A DNA stretch of 7,571 bases from QPIN01 sp964399475 (GTDB lineage: Bacteria > Pseudomonadota > Gammaproteobacteria > Methylococcales > Methylomonadaceae). A model generated the notes under the pieces. It did no database searches. It saw only the letters and a program-made list of their open reading frames with translations, and was not told the DNA's origin. The first letter of the stretch is position 1. Every line of letters starts with the position of its first letter. The stretch lies in contig CAYNRB010000158.1 in the NCBI GenBank assembly GCA_964399475.1, positions 1 through 7,571 on the forward strand, read 5' to 3'. The position numbers and the translations under genes were made by a program. Of the stretch, positions 1-5,660 are shown one piece after another.

Positions 1-451
1 GATTACCACATATCAATGATTTAGAGTAGAAAAAGTCACGAAGATGGGTTAAAACCTTTTCTGAAATTCAAAGTTTGATTAAGAACGGTGATTTTAGCTT
101 TGTTATTTTTAATAGTTATCACTAATATTACTCTCTATGATTTCTTTCAAGACATTATCGTAGAGCCCATTTGGACGATTCAACGAGAGTCGTCGGATCA
201 GGAAAATTACATAATAGTGGCAAAAAAACCAATGACTAACTTGCAATTGAATAGTTTTCGTGGAAAACCCGTATCATTACATCCCGAGTATTTATTAATG
301 ACCTATTATTTGAATTACTTGGTAAAACAAAGCAGTGGAATAGACAGTTTGCGTTTTTTTTAAAATAAAGCATACCAAAACTGCACCCCAAGCAGTATTA
401 GATGTCTACTTTCAGAAAACCTGATCCTCTATAATAAAATCAATATCTTGT
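1..451 (+). pseudogene. PhnD/SsuA-type substrate-binding protein, N-terminal and middle part (decayed, cut by window edge)
   Basis: Three frames read in succession give one continuous periplasmic binding-protein-like sequence. Positions 3-122 give ...LPHINDLE, a TAG stop at 27-29, then WVKTFSEIQSLIKNGDFSFVIFNSYH. About 112-360 give TNITLYDFF, VEPIWTIQRESSDQEN, GKPVSLHPEYLLMTYYLNYL. Positions 359-421 give FKIKHTKTAPQAVLDVYFQKT before TGA at 422-424. The first frame change (about 108-122) fits a 2-base loss. The second fits one extra T in the T8 run at 354-361, since seven Ts would read RFFKIKHTK. The family normally binds phosphonate, phosphite or related small anions in the periplasm, for an ABC transporter or a sensor kinase. 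The ligand is unknown here. The GTG at 88 with its hydrophobic first residues is not a real start or signal peptide: it is mid-gene sequence. Family assignment is from recalled pattern similarity, not a search. Confidence 0.72.
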
Positions 452-464
452 AGATAAATACAAG
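447..464. repeat. Small 6-bp inverted repeat
   Basis: A perfect cttgta / tacaag repeat with a 6-base spacer sits in the AT-rich break of the pseudogene. The stem is short and AT-rich. It is followed by A-rich rather than T-rich sequence on the + strand, so it is a poor terminator candidate. It may be a remnant of inserted DNA or chance. Confidence 0.25.
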
Positions 465-491
465 AAAATAAAATGAGACCACAAGGGGTGA

Positions 492-532
492 CTGGGTTAG
501 GTTTTTGAGTGTAGCGAGAAAACGTAACCCAG
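492..532. repeat. REP-like imperfect palindrome
   Basis: Arms ctgggttaggttttt and gaaaacgtaacccag pair almost fully, leaving a loop of about 11 bases (gagtgtagcga). The unit resembles the short palindromes ending in CTGGGTTA/TAACCCAG that are scattered through many gammaproteobacterial genomes and are often linked to RAYT (TnpA-REP) transposases. No RAYT gene is in the window. It lies inside the break of the binding-protein pseudogene, about 10 bases before the surviving downstream open frame. That it belongs to a repeat family is inferred from its form, since only one copy is visible here. Confidence 0.6.
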
Positions 533-542
533 CATTCATGGC

Positions 543-881
543 ATGATGAGTGATTGTTATCGTTTACAAAACTTAGCCTCAGCCTTTTTTAGGTATCAAA
601 TTAATTTCCGTGAGTTCAGGTTGTCTGATTTTGGTGTCAGTGATATATGTATAGTAGCGAAACATATTTTTGATTTAAGCGTTGAATTAAACCTCGCTAT
701 ACTTAAAAAGGTTGTGATAGTGCATCAATCAGGTGAAACATTTTTACCGGTGCTTTTCTTTAGTTTTAATCATCTTAACAGTGACATCAGAAATTCGATC
801 AATGCAAATATGTCAGTACTGAAGCAAACAACTCAAGGTAAAAATATATTAGATATGTTTAACAATCAAGTGAGTAAGTAA
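543..881 (+). pseudogene. Substrate-binding protein, C-terminal fragment (112-codon open frame)
   Basis: Residues from about 33 onward (SDICIVAKHIFDLSVELN, then VHQSGETFLPVLFFSF, then TTQGKNILDMF) match what I recall of the C-terminal lobe of PhnD-like periplasmic binding proteins. These have an 'iDicIV.k.tfd...ELNPqi' helix, a 'fR.d....r..i' segment and a 'GKqil.lF' end. There is no signal peptide and no N-terminal lobe, so the product could not be exported or close on a ligand. The putative ATG-ATG start has no visible ribosome-binding site. The first 30 or so residues are either unrelated break sequence or a strongly diverged copy of the region just upstream of SDICIV. The stop overlaps the kinase start (TAATG, 879-883), so translation of this remnant may still help initiate the kinase. 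The ancestral gene was probably the kinase's binding-protein partner. Confidence 0.7.
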
Positions 882-2446
882 TGGCTCTTAAAATCAGAAA
901 CCGGGTTTTCCTTAGAGTCTTTATTCTTTTTGCAATTTTGGTATTAGCCATTATGTTATTTTTTGCATTTATGATAATTCCTATGCAAAAAAATGCCTTA
1001 CAAAAAACCATGTACACTCAGGGCGTCACGGTTTCCCGTTCGATTATTCAAGCCTGTTCTGATGCAATCATCAGTAACGATTTCGGTTTTATTGTAGAAC
1101 ACAATCTGGAGGTATTGAAAAACAACCCTAGCATTCGTTATGTTGCAATATCACCCCTACGGGGAAATTCAGTCAAGATCAATCAGAAAGGCTGGACGCA
1201 GATAGATAAACTGGAGCAAACTTTAGCTATTCATCAAACAGAGAAAATAGAATTTCAAATTAACAATCAGAAATTACAGGCAGAGGGCTATCATTTTGTT
1301 TATCCGATTGCTTTTTCTGGAATAAAATGGGGTTGGCTACATGTAGAATTCACTACAGATGAATACAATTTTTATGTCAGAGAAATGTATTTTCAATTGG
1401 TCTATATAACAGGGATTTCTATGGCATTGATTGTATTTATCGGTTATTTTTTCGCTCGATGGGTTACCCGTCCTGTTTCAATTATTAGTGATTTAGCGAT
1501 GCAAGTTGCAAATGGTAACCTTGATGTACGATCTTCAATTAGTCGTCGAGACGAAATTGGTGTGTTATCAACCAGTTTTAATCAAATGGTTTTTTCTTTA
1601 CAGCAATCCAAACAAAATTTAGAGAATTATAATCAAAAGTTGGAACTGGAAGTTAAAAAACGCACCATGGATTTAGATATTCTCAATCGTGATCTTGATC
1701 AAAAAGTAAAAGAGGAGGTGTTTCATCGCCAAGAACAAGAACGTTTAATGATTCAACAGTCTCGTCTTGCTGCAATGGGGGAAATGATTGGTGCAATTGC
1801 TCATCAGTGGCGACAACCCTTAAACGCATTGAGTCTGGTAGTGCAAAACCAATATTTAACCTATCATTCAGGCAAATTAAACGATCAGTTCATGGCGCGC
1901 AGTATGGAGAAATCGGAACGTTTAATTAATAAAATGTCGACTACCATTGATGATTTTCGTAATTTTTTTAAACCTAATAAGCATAGTGAAAGATTTGATA
2001 TTTATGTGCTGGTGAATAATACAGTGAACCTTCTGGATGCCCAATTTAAAAGTCACAATATTGAAATTGAAATAAACTGTGATGAAGGTATTAGTATCAA
2101 AGGTTTTCAAGGAGAGCTCTCACAGGTGCTGCTTAATTTGTTAAATAATGCTAAAGATGTATTGCTAGAAAAAAAAACCTCAGAGCCTCAGATTACTATT
2201 CATGTGCATCAGATATCTAACGGTATCAGAATTAAAGTAAAAGATAATGCGGGTGGAATACCCGAAGAAATAATCAGCAAAATTTATGAGCCTTATTTTA
2301 CAACGAAATTAGAAAGTCAAGGAACAGGGATAGGTTTGTATATGTCAAAAATTATTATAGAAAATAATATGAAAGGAAAATTAATTGCTTTTAACGATGC
2401 GGATGGGGCGAATTTTGTCATTGAAATACTCGATCAATCCGTTTAA
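881..2446 (+). CDS. Membrane sensor histidine kinase with HAMP domain
   Basis: This 521-residue protein senses a periplasmic or membrane signal and should autophosphorylate, passing phosphate to a response regulator not in the window. In order: a short basic N-terminus; TM1 about 12-33; a periplasmic sensor region about 34-170 of no recognised fold; TM2 about 172-193; HAMP about 193-245 (ARWVTRPVS..., then RRDEIGVLSTSFNQM); a coiled coil about 240-296; an H-box at 298-315 with phospho-acceptor His308 in AHQWRQPLN. The catalytic domain has an N-box around Asn423 (NLLNNAKDV), a G1 box DNAGGI (455-460), an F-like stretch (YEPYFTTK) and a G2 box GTGIGL (481-486). All catalytic motifs look intact. 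The ATG overlaps the preceding stop as TAATG, indicating translational coupling. HQWRQPLN-type kinases are often paired with binding-protein genes, which fits the decayed partner upstream. Ligand and cognate regulator are unknown. Confidence 0.95.
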   Translation: MALKIRNRVFLRVFILFAILVLAIMLFFAFMIIPMQKNALQKTMYTQGVTVSRSIIQACSDAIISNDFGFIVEHNLEVLKNNPSIRYVAISPLRGNSVKINQKGWTQIDKLEQTLAIHQTEKIEFQINNQKLQAEGYHFVYPIAFSGIKWGWLHVEFTTDEYNFYVREMYFQLVYITGISMALIVFIGYFFARWVTRPVSIISDLAMQVANGNLDVRSSISRRDEIGVLSTSFNQMVFSLQQSKQNLENYNQKLELEVKKRTMDLDILNRDLDQKVKEEVFHRQEQERLMIQQSRLAAMGEMIGAIAHQWRQPLNALSLVVQNQYLTYHSGKLNDQFMARSMEKSERLINKMSTTIDDFRNFFKPNKHSERFDIYVLVNNTVNLLDAQFKSHNIEIEINCDEGISIKGFQGELSQVLLNLLNNAKDVLLEKKTSEPQITIHVHQISNGIRIKVKDNAGGIPEEIISKIYEPYFTTKLESQGTGIGLYMSKIIIENNMKGKLIAFNDADGANFVIEILDQSV

Positions 2447-2467
2447 AAATCAGACGGTGTAACAGAT

Positions 2468-3088
2468 ATGAAATACGCAATTATATATTGTCACGGCTTT
2501 AATTCAGCTTCAGTGGATTTGTCTGGCAATTTGTTAACTAGTAAGAAAAAGTTAGTCGTTTTAGAATGTTATTGTAAAAAAAATCAAATTAAGTTTTTTA
2601 CGCCTAATCTGGATTACAGAGATTTTCAACAAGTTATCAGAGAATTAAGGCGATCATTCTTGAGTTTAGAAGCCGAGGGTTATCAGACTTTATTTATGGG
2701 TTCATCTCTGGGTGGCTTTACCAGTGAATATATGGCGATGAAAACTAATGCCAGAGCGATAATGATAAATCCGGCAATAAAACCGTCAAAACTATTGGCT
2801 CAATTCATAGGAGTTACTGAAAATTTTGAAATAAAACAGGCTTTTGATTGGAAGCAGTCACATTGCGATCAATTTAATAATTATGAGCAGGCGTTGGAAA
2901 ATTTCCCAGAAGCTGGGAGTCAAAGAACGCTGTTGCTAGATATGGCAGATGAATTGATAGACTCATATAAAACGTTAGCCAGATATCAAGAAATAGCGGA
3001 TGTCTATAGCTATGAAGGAGGGTCTCATGGTTTTGAACATATTGAAGAAGCTTTGCCTGTCATCAATAATGTAATTTTTAACGATTAA
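2468..3088 (+). CDS. YqiA/YcfP-like alpha/beta hydrolase (putative esterase)
   Basis: At 206 residues this matches the compact cytoplasmic YqiA/YcfP (UPF0227-type) hydrolases, some of which cleave short acyl esters. Strand 1 leads into YCHGFNS (residues 7-13), an oxyanion-loop-like motif. The nucleophile elbow is GSSLGG (78-83), with Ser80 as nucleophile. DMADELID (158-165) supplies the likely acid, probably Asp161. GGSHGFEH (184-191) supplies catalytic His187. The triad is therefore complete and no signal peptide is present. The gene starts 21 bases after the kinase stop on the same strand, so it is probably co-transcribed. No strong Shine-Dalgarno is seen; the purine patch near 2450-2466 is weak. 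A functional link to the kinase is not evident. Its last 11 bases overlap the 3' end of the convergent minus-strand gene. Substrate is unknown. Confidence 0.88.
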   Translation: MKYAIIYCHGFNSASVDLSGNLLTSKKKLVVLECYCKKNQIKFFTPNLDYRDFQQVIRELRRSFLSLEAEGYQTLFMGSSLGGFTSEYMAMKTNARAIMINPAIKPSKLLAQFIGVTENFEIKQAFDWKQSHCDQFNNYEQALENFPEAGSQRTLLLDMADELIDSYKTLARYQEIADVYSYEGGSHGFEHIEEALPVINNVIFND

Positions 3089-4004
3089 GGCTTTTAAGTA
3101 TTTCCTCTAAAGGTACAAGATTCATTCTTACCCTGAACAATACATCATGATTATGTAACAAGCCGAAACAATCATAGGTTCTTAGCATGATATTGGTTTG
3201 GTTTAAAGTATTATTGCTAGATTCTGGGTGTTGTTTGACTAATATATACAGTTTATCGTCATTTTTTAATTTGTTTAAATATACTCGGTCTACGGTAATG
3301 TCCTGAGAAGTGTAAACCATGGGGTTGCGTTTAAAATCATGGTTCTCTAGCTGCGCTTTTTCTAAAAGAGCACCCGAAGTCAGGCTACAAGGAAAAACCT
3401 CCGGGTATTGGGCTTTATGGGATAATTCATCAAAATAATCTGACTGTTCAGCTAATGAACCAGAGAGAAAGTTTTTGACATTTCCATTGTTTAAAAATTT
3501 ACGTTTAAGAAAAAACTCTGTTCCGGGAATGATGGTTTTGTCTTGAATCACATTCAGGTTGGGTAATCTCTTAAAGTGATAATTTTCCAGAAACAAAGGG
3601 TTTTGAGTTTCTTTTTTGAAGCCTAAGAGAATGGTTTTGTCTTTCGATTTTATCGCTATGCGGTTACCCAGAGTTAAATTAGGAATGGTTTTTATTAAGG
3701 TTTTTTTGATGGTTAACTCAAAGGGCGTTTTGGGTCTAAGTGCATTAATGAAAGTGATTTGATAATTACTAAAGCGTAGATTATTTTCGTCAATAATCTG
3801 ATTTTCATGATGCGCTTCACGATATAAACGCATTTGATATTCAATTAAGGTATTGAGCTGATAGCCAAGAACAATAGGGCCTTTGAACGGATTATGATTA
3901 ATCTGTAACCACTTGTGTTTGTCATGAAATAGATTAAAGTCATCAGAGGCATTACGCGCAACTTCTATATGAATCTGTTCAAATGTGAATGATTTATGGG
4001 TCAT
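3078..4004 (-). CDS. Divergent double-hotdog (MaoC-like) protein
   Basis: This 308-residue cytoplasmic protein has no signal peptide or membrane segment. Residues 16-48 (ARNASDDFNLFHDKHKW..., then FKGPIVLGYQL) resemble the start of MaoC-type hotdog hydratases. Those carry a conserved 'SgDfNpiH.D' motif followed by the long central helix after 'PI.hG'. Asp22, Asn24 and His27 would occupy the usual active-site positions. The second half has a possible second hotdog: a helix-like FPCSLTSGALLEKA (204-217), then strands around SQDITVDRVYLNKLKNDDKLYILV (233-256). Double-hotdog proteins of this kind act on acyl-CoA or acyl-ACP thioesters. Here the resemblance is partial and the canonical HG after 'PI' is LG, so enzymatic activity is uncertain. 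The ATG at 4004 has no good ribosome-binding site. It stands alone on its strand, downstream of the fold-back element at 4229-4400. The frame is real by length and composition; the function is tentative. Confidence 0.78.
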   Translation of the reverse strand: MTHKSFTFEQIHIEVARNASDDFNLFHDKHKWLQINHNPFKGPIVLGYQLNTLIEYQMRLYREAHHENQIIDENNLRFSNYQITFINALRPKTPFELTIKKTLIKTIPNLTLGNRIAIKSKDKTILLGFKKETQNPLFLENYHFKRLPNLNVIQDKTIIPGTEFFLKRKFLNNGNVKNFLSGSLAEQSDYFDELSHKAQYPEVFPCSLTSGALLEKAQLENHDFKRNPMVYTSQDITVDRVYLNKLKNDDKLYILVKQHPESSNNTLNQTNIMLRTYDCFGLLHNHDVLFRVRMNLVPLEEILKSLNR

Positions 4005-4228
4005 ATAAAAATTGATTTTAAGATGTAGGTAATATCAGAATATAGATGTGCTAATTTAAACAAGAACTACATTGAATAGATTAGATATTATGGCATATTT
4101 ATGAGGTTTTGGGATTTATCAGGGCATAAAATGTCGTGTCAAAATATTTTGGAATGGCTTTTAATTTGTTTTAGAATAGCGAATATTAAACGCAGGGATG
4201 ATCTGAGTTTGTTTGGCTCAAGCTTCCT
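4005..4228. other. AT-rich intergenic stretch upstream of the hotdog gene
   Basis: I see no convincing gene here. It must contain the minus-strand promoter of the hotdog gene, unless transcription starts farther upstream, but no -35/-10 pair stands out in the AT-rich sequence. Near the right end, ggatgat (4196-4202) pairs perfectly with atcatcc (4229-4235). Within that, tgag pairs with ctca, forming a small hairpin that abuts and partly shares bases with the left arm of the large palindrome. Confidence 0.5.
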
Positions 4229-4400
4229 ATCATCCTAGATAAATCAGTTGGATCACGGTTTCTAGCACAAACTATTGATTTCACAGCACTTCAAAAAAAT
4301 CCCACCTAACCGAATGGGTGAGACTAAGATTTTTTCAAAGCACTGTGAAACCAATGGCTTGCACTATAAATCCGCGCCCAACTGATTTTTCTAGGATCAT
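4229..4400. repeat. 172-bp fold-back palindrome (possible MITE or structured RNA)
   Basis: The 73-base left arm (4229-4301) aligns without gaps to the reverse complement of the 73-base right arm (4328-4400), around a 26-base centre. By hand I count about 55 of 73 matches. Outer 23 bases: 21 match (core at 4233-4251 against 4378-4396). Inner block: tttcacag at 4280-4287 and aaaaaatc at 4294-4301 match exactly. Half of the mismatches are A/C or C/A pairs on the + strand, which become U.G or G.U wobbles if the minus strand is transcribed. The form fits a fold-back MITE. It also fits a long hairpin RNA read toward the hotdog gene. There is no open frame of note inside. The flanks share ctatcat (4227-4233 and 4411-4417), which could be a target duplication or chance. 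Confidence 0.75.
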
Positions 4401-4407
4401 TGTGAAT

Positions 4408-4449
4408 ATGCTATCATTGATTGCATTTGTTGGGTGTCAATGATAGCAT
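4408..4449. promoter_or_regulatory. Inverted-repeat operator (and probable promoter) of the toxin-antitoxin pair
   Basis: A perfect 13-bp inverted repeat (atgctatcattga at 4408-4420, tcaatgatagcat at 4437-4449) with a 16-base spacer lies 30 bases before the antitoxin start. The half-site TGCTATCA/TGATAGCA resembles, as I recall it, the half-site bound by the gonococcal FitAB complex. That fits the FitA/FitB-like proteins encoded next. A possible sigma70 promoter overlaps it: TTGCAT (4421-4426), 17 bases, then TAGCAT (4444-4449). Binding by the antitoxin-toxin complex would block it, giving the usual TA autorepression. Operator role is inferred from position and half-site; the promoter match is moderate. 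Confidence 0.72.
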
Positions 4450-4479
4450 TAATTCTTTTCAAAAATTGGTAGAATCCTT

Positions 4480-4698
4480 ATGGCAAGTTTAGTTGTTCGT
4501 GATATCAATGATACTGTGGTAAAAGCATTAAAGGCTCGTGCTGGGATGCACGGTGTCAGTGCTGAAGCAGAGCATCGAAAAATATTAGAGACGGTTCTAT
4601 TAAAACCCAAAAAAAAGAGCTTTGCTGAGGTGCTTTTGTCAATACCTGATGTAGGTGAAGATCTTGATTATAAGCGTGAACAAACTGGTTGTGTTTAA
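4480..4698 (+). CDS. FitA/VapB-type antitoxin (ribbon-helix-helix)
   Basis: This 72-residue protein is a DNA-binding antitoxin that should neutralise the adjacent PIN toxin and repress the operon. Residues 1-10 (MASLVVRDIN) form the ribbon strand. The two helices follow with the FitA-like pattern ...KALKARAGMHGVSAEAEHRKILETVL. The C-terminal part (about 45-72, FAEVLLSIPDVGEDLDYKREQ) is the segment that in FitA wraps the toxin and inserts an arginine near its active site; Arg66 is a candidate. Length is close to FitA. The ATG at 4480 puts MAS at the start as in FitA homologues. No strong Shine-Dalgarno is seen (only a ggtaga patch near 4468). It is followed after one base by the toxin start, and preceded by the matching inverted-repeat operator. 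Confidence 0.92.
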   Translation: MASLVVRDINDTVVKALKARAGMHGVSAEAEHRKILETVLLKPKKKSFAEVLLSIPDVGEDLDYKREQTGCV

Positions 4699-4699
4699 A

Positions 4700-5119
4700 A
4701 TGTATTTGATTGATACAAATGTTCTGAGTGAAATTAGAAAGAAAAATAAAGCGGATTTAGGTGTAATAGATTTTTTTAGTAGAGCGGTAGTAGCGGAATT
4801 GCCATTATTTATTAGTGTTATTACTGTTGGAGAGTTAAGACGTGGTGTTAATTTGATTCGGCATCGAGGCGATGACAAGCAAGCGAATAAACTGGAAGAA
4901 TGGTTGGAATTGATTGTTGATGAATATTTGGAAAATATTCTTGATTTTACTGAATCAGAGGCTCAAGTATGGGGGCAGCTAAGAGTACCAAATCATGAAA
5001 ATGCACTTGATAAACAAATTGCTGCTACTGCTCTGACTCGTGATTTAGTGGTGGTGACTAGAAATATTAAAGATTTCAGTGGAATGGGGGTTAAATTAAT
5101 TAACCCGTTTGAGTGTTAA
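4700..5119 (+). CDS. vapC: FitB/VapC-type PIN-domain toxin (ribonuclease)
   Basis: This 139-residue PIN-domain protein is expected to be a Mg2+-dependent RNase held inactive by the antitoxin. Acidic active-site residues are visible: Asp5 (YLIDTNVLSE), Glu45 (VGELRRG), Asp104 (ALDKQIAATAL), and a fourth position near Asn122/Asp125 (TRNIKDF). RGxD and TR(N)xKDF patterns are typical of the FitB branch. I place the start at ATG 4700, one base after the antitoxin stop. Homologues begin MYLIDTNV, and an upstream GTG at 4655 would add 15 residues overlapping the antitoxin gene. The ribosome-binding site is weak, so translation is probably coupled to the antitoxin. All key residues are present, so the toxin appears intact. 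VapC is the broad family name; FitB is the closer relative as judged by eye. Confidence 0.92.
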   Translation: MYLIDTNVLSEIRKKNKADLGVIDFFSRAVVAELPLFISVITVGELRRGVNLIRHRGDDKQANKLEEWLELIVDEYLENILDFTESEAQVWGQLRVPNHENALDKQIAATALTRDLVVVTRNIKDFSGMGVKLINPFEC

Positions 5120-5186
5120 TTAATACGGCTTTATTGACCCAAAAGGTAGTTCAAAACTATGCACTTTCAGGGCTTGTTAAAGAACA

Positions 5187-5220
5187 AAAAAGGCCGTGTC
5201 TTTCGACTTACGGCCTTTTT
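5187..5220. terminator. Bidirectional rho-independent terminator
   Basis: A perfect 11-bp stem (aaaaaggccgt / acggccttttt) encloses a 12-base loop. On the + strand it ends in a T run, serving the toxin-antitoxin transcript. On the minus strand the stem runs into seven Ts (complement of 5185-5191), serving rpsI. Its position between convergent genes fits both jobs. Confidence 0.9.
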
Positions 5221-5229
5221 AATAGAAAG

Positions 5230-5248
5230 GCTTTCAATTTCTGAAAGC
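5230..5248 (-). repeat. Small hairpin just after rpsI
   Basis: A perfect 7-bp repeat (gctttca / tgaaagc, 5-base loop) lies 16 bases past the rpsI stop, upstream of the main terminator in the direction of rpsI transcription. It may protect the 3' end or form a tandem terminator with 5187-5220. The stem is weak. Confidence 0.4.
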
Positions 5249-5263
5249 TTTTCTGGTAATTCT

Positions 5264-5653
5264 TTAACGTTTCGAGTATTGAGGACGTTTTCTGGCTTTG
5301 TGTAGGCCTACTTTTTTACGTTCTACAATACGAGAGTCGCGTGTTACATAACCCGCTGCTCTTAACTGAGGGCGTAATTCCTCATCAAAGTCCATCAGTG
5401 CTCTTGTCAAGCCATGACGAATTGCGCCTGCTTGTCCAGAAGGGCCACCGCCTTTAACAAATACATTTAAGTCAAAATCTGCCGTCTTTTCCAGAAGTTC
5501 TAGAGGCTGTTTAGCAAGCATCTGATCTGTTTTACGACCAAAATATTCTTCAATCGTTTGCTTGTTAATGGTGAATTTTCCTGAACCTGTTGTTGCGTAT
5601 ACGCGTGCTACTGCACTTTTGCGACGACCTGTTCCATAATATTGAGCTGCCAT
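5264..5653 (-). CDS. rpsI: 30S ribosomal protein S9
   Basis: This 129-residue S9 protein is a small-subunit head protein whose C-terminal tail reaches the P-site tRNA. The family motifs are all present: YYGTGRRKSAVARVY (5-19), VKGGGPSGQAGAIRHGLTRAL (67-87), and the basic tail ERKKVGLHKARKRPQYSKR, ending in the invariant SKR. Length is one residue shorter than the Escherichia coli protein. The ATG at 5653 lies 7 bases after the rplM stop. The ribosome-binding site AGGA overlaps that stop codon (TAG), implying tight coupling with rplM. Transcription ends at the paired hairpins downstream. Confidence 0.98.
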   Translation of the reverse strand: MAAQYYGTGRRKSAVARVYATTGSGKFTINKQTIEEYFGRKTDQMLAKQPLELLEKTADFDLNVFVKGGGPSGQAGAIRHGLTRALMDFDEELRPQLRAAGYVTRDSRIVERKKVGLHKARKRPQYSKR

Positions 5654-5660
5654 AAAAATC

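Noticed and set aside
88..363. A 91-codon frame from GTG 88 with a hydrophobic start resembling a signal peptide
   Set aside because: Its sequence continues homology already running in another frame upstream (WVKTFSEIQ...), so it is an internal piece of the binding-protein pseudogene, not an independent small gene.
448..476. Possible promoter (TTGTAG and a TAAAAT-like box) that might drive the kinase
   Set aside because: Spacing to the best -10 is only 15 bases and the region is generally AT-rich, so the match is not better than expected by chance.
1922..2110. 62-codon minus-strand frame inside the kinase gene
   Set aside because: It is antisense to conserved kinase coding sequence with low-complexity composition.
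4639..4878. 79-codon minus-strand frame
   Set aside because: It lies opposite the antitoxin and toxin genes, with no recognisable domain or ribosome-binding site.
4655..5119. Longer toxin reading frame beginning at GTG 4655
   Set aside because: The extra 15 residues overlap the antitoxin gene and precede the conserved MYLIDTNV start; ATG 4700 right after the antitoxin stop is the normal TA arrangement.
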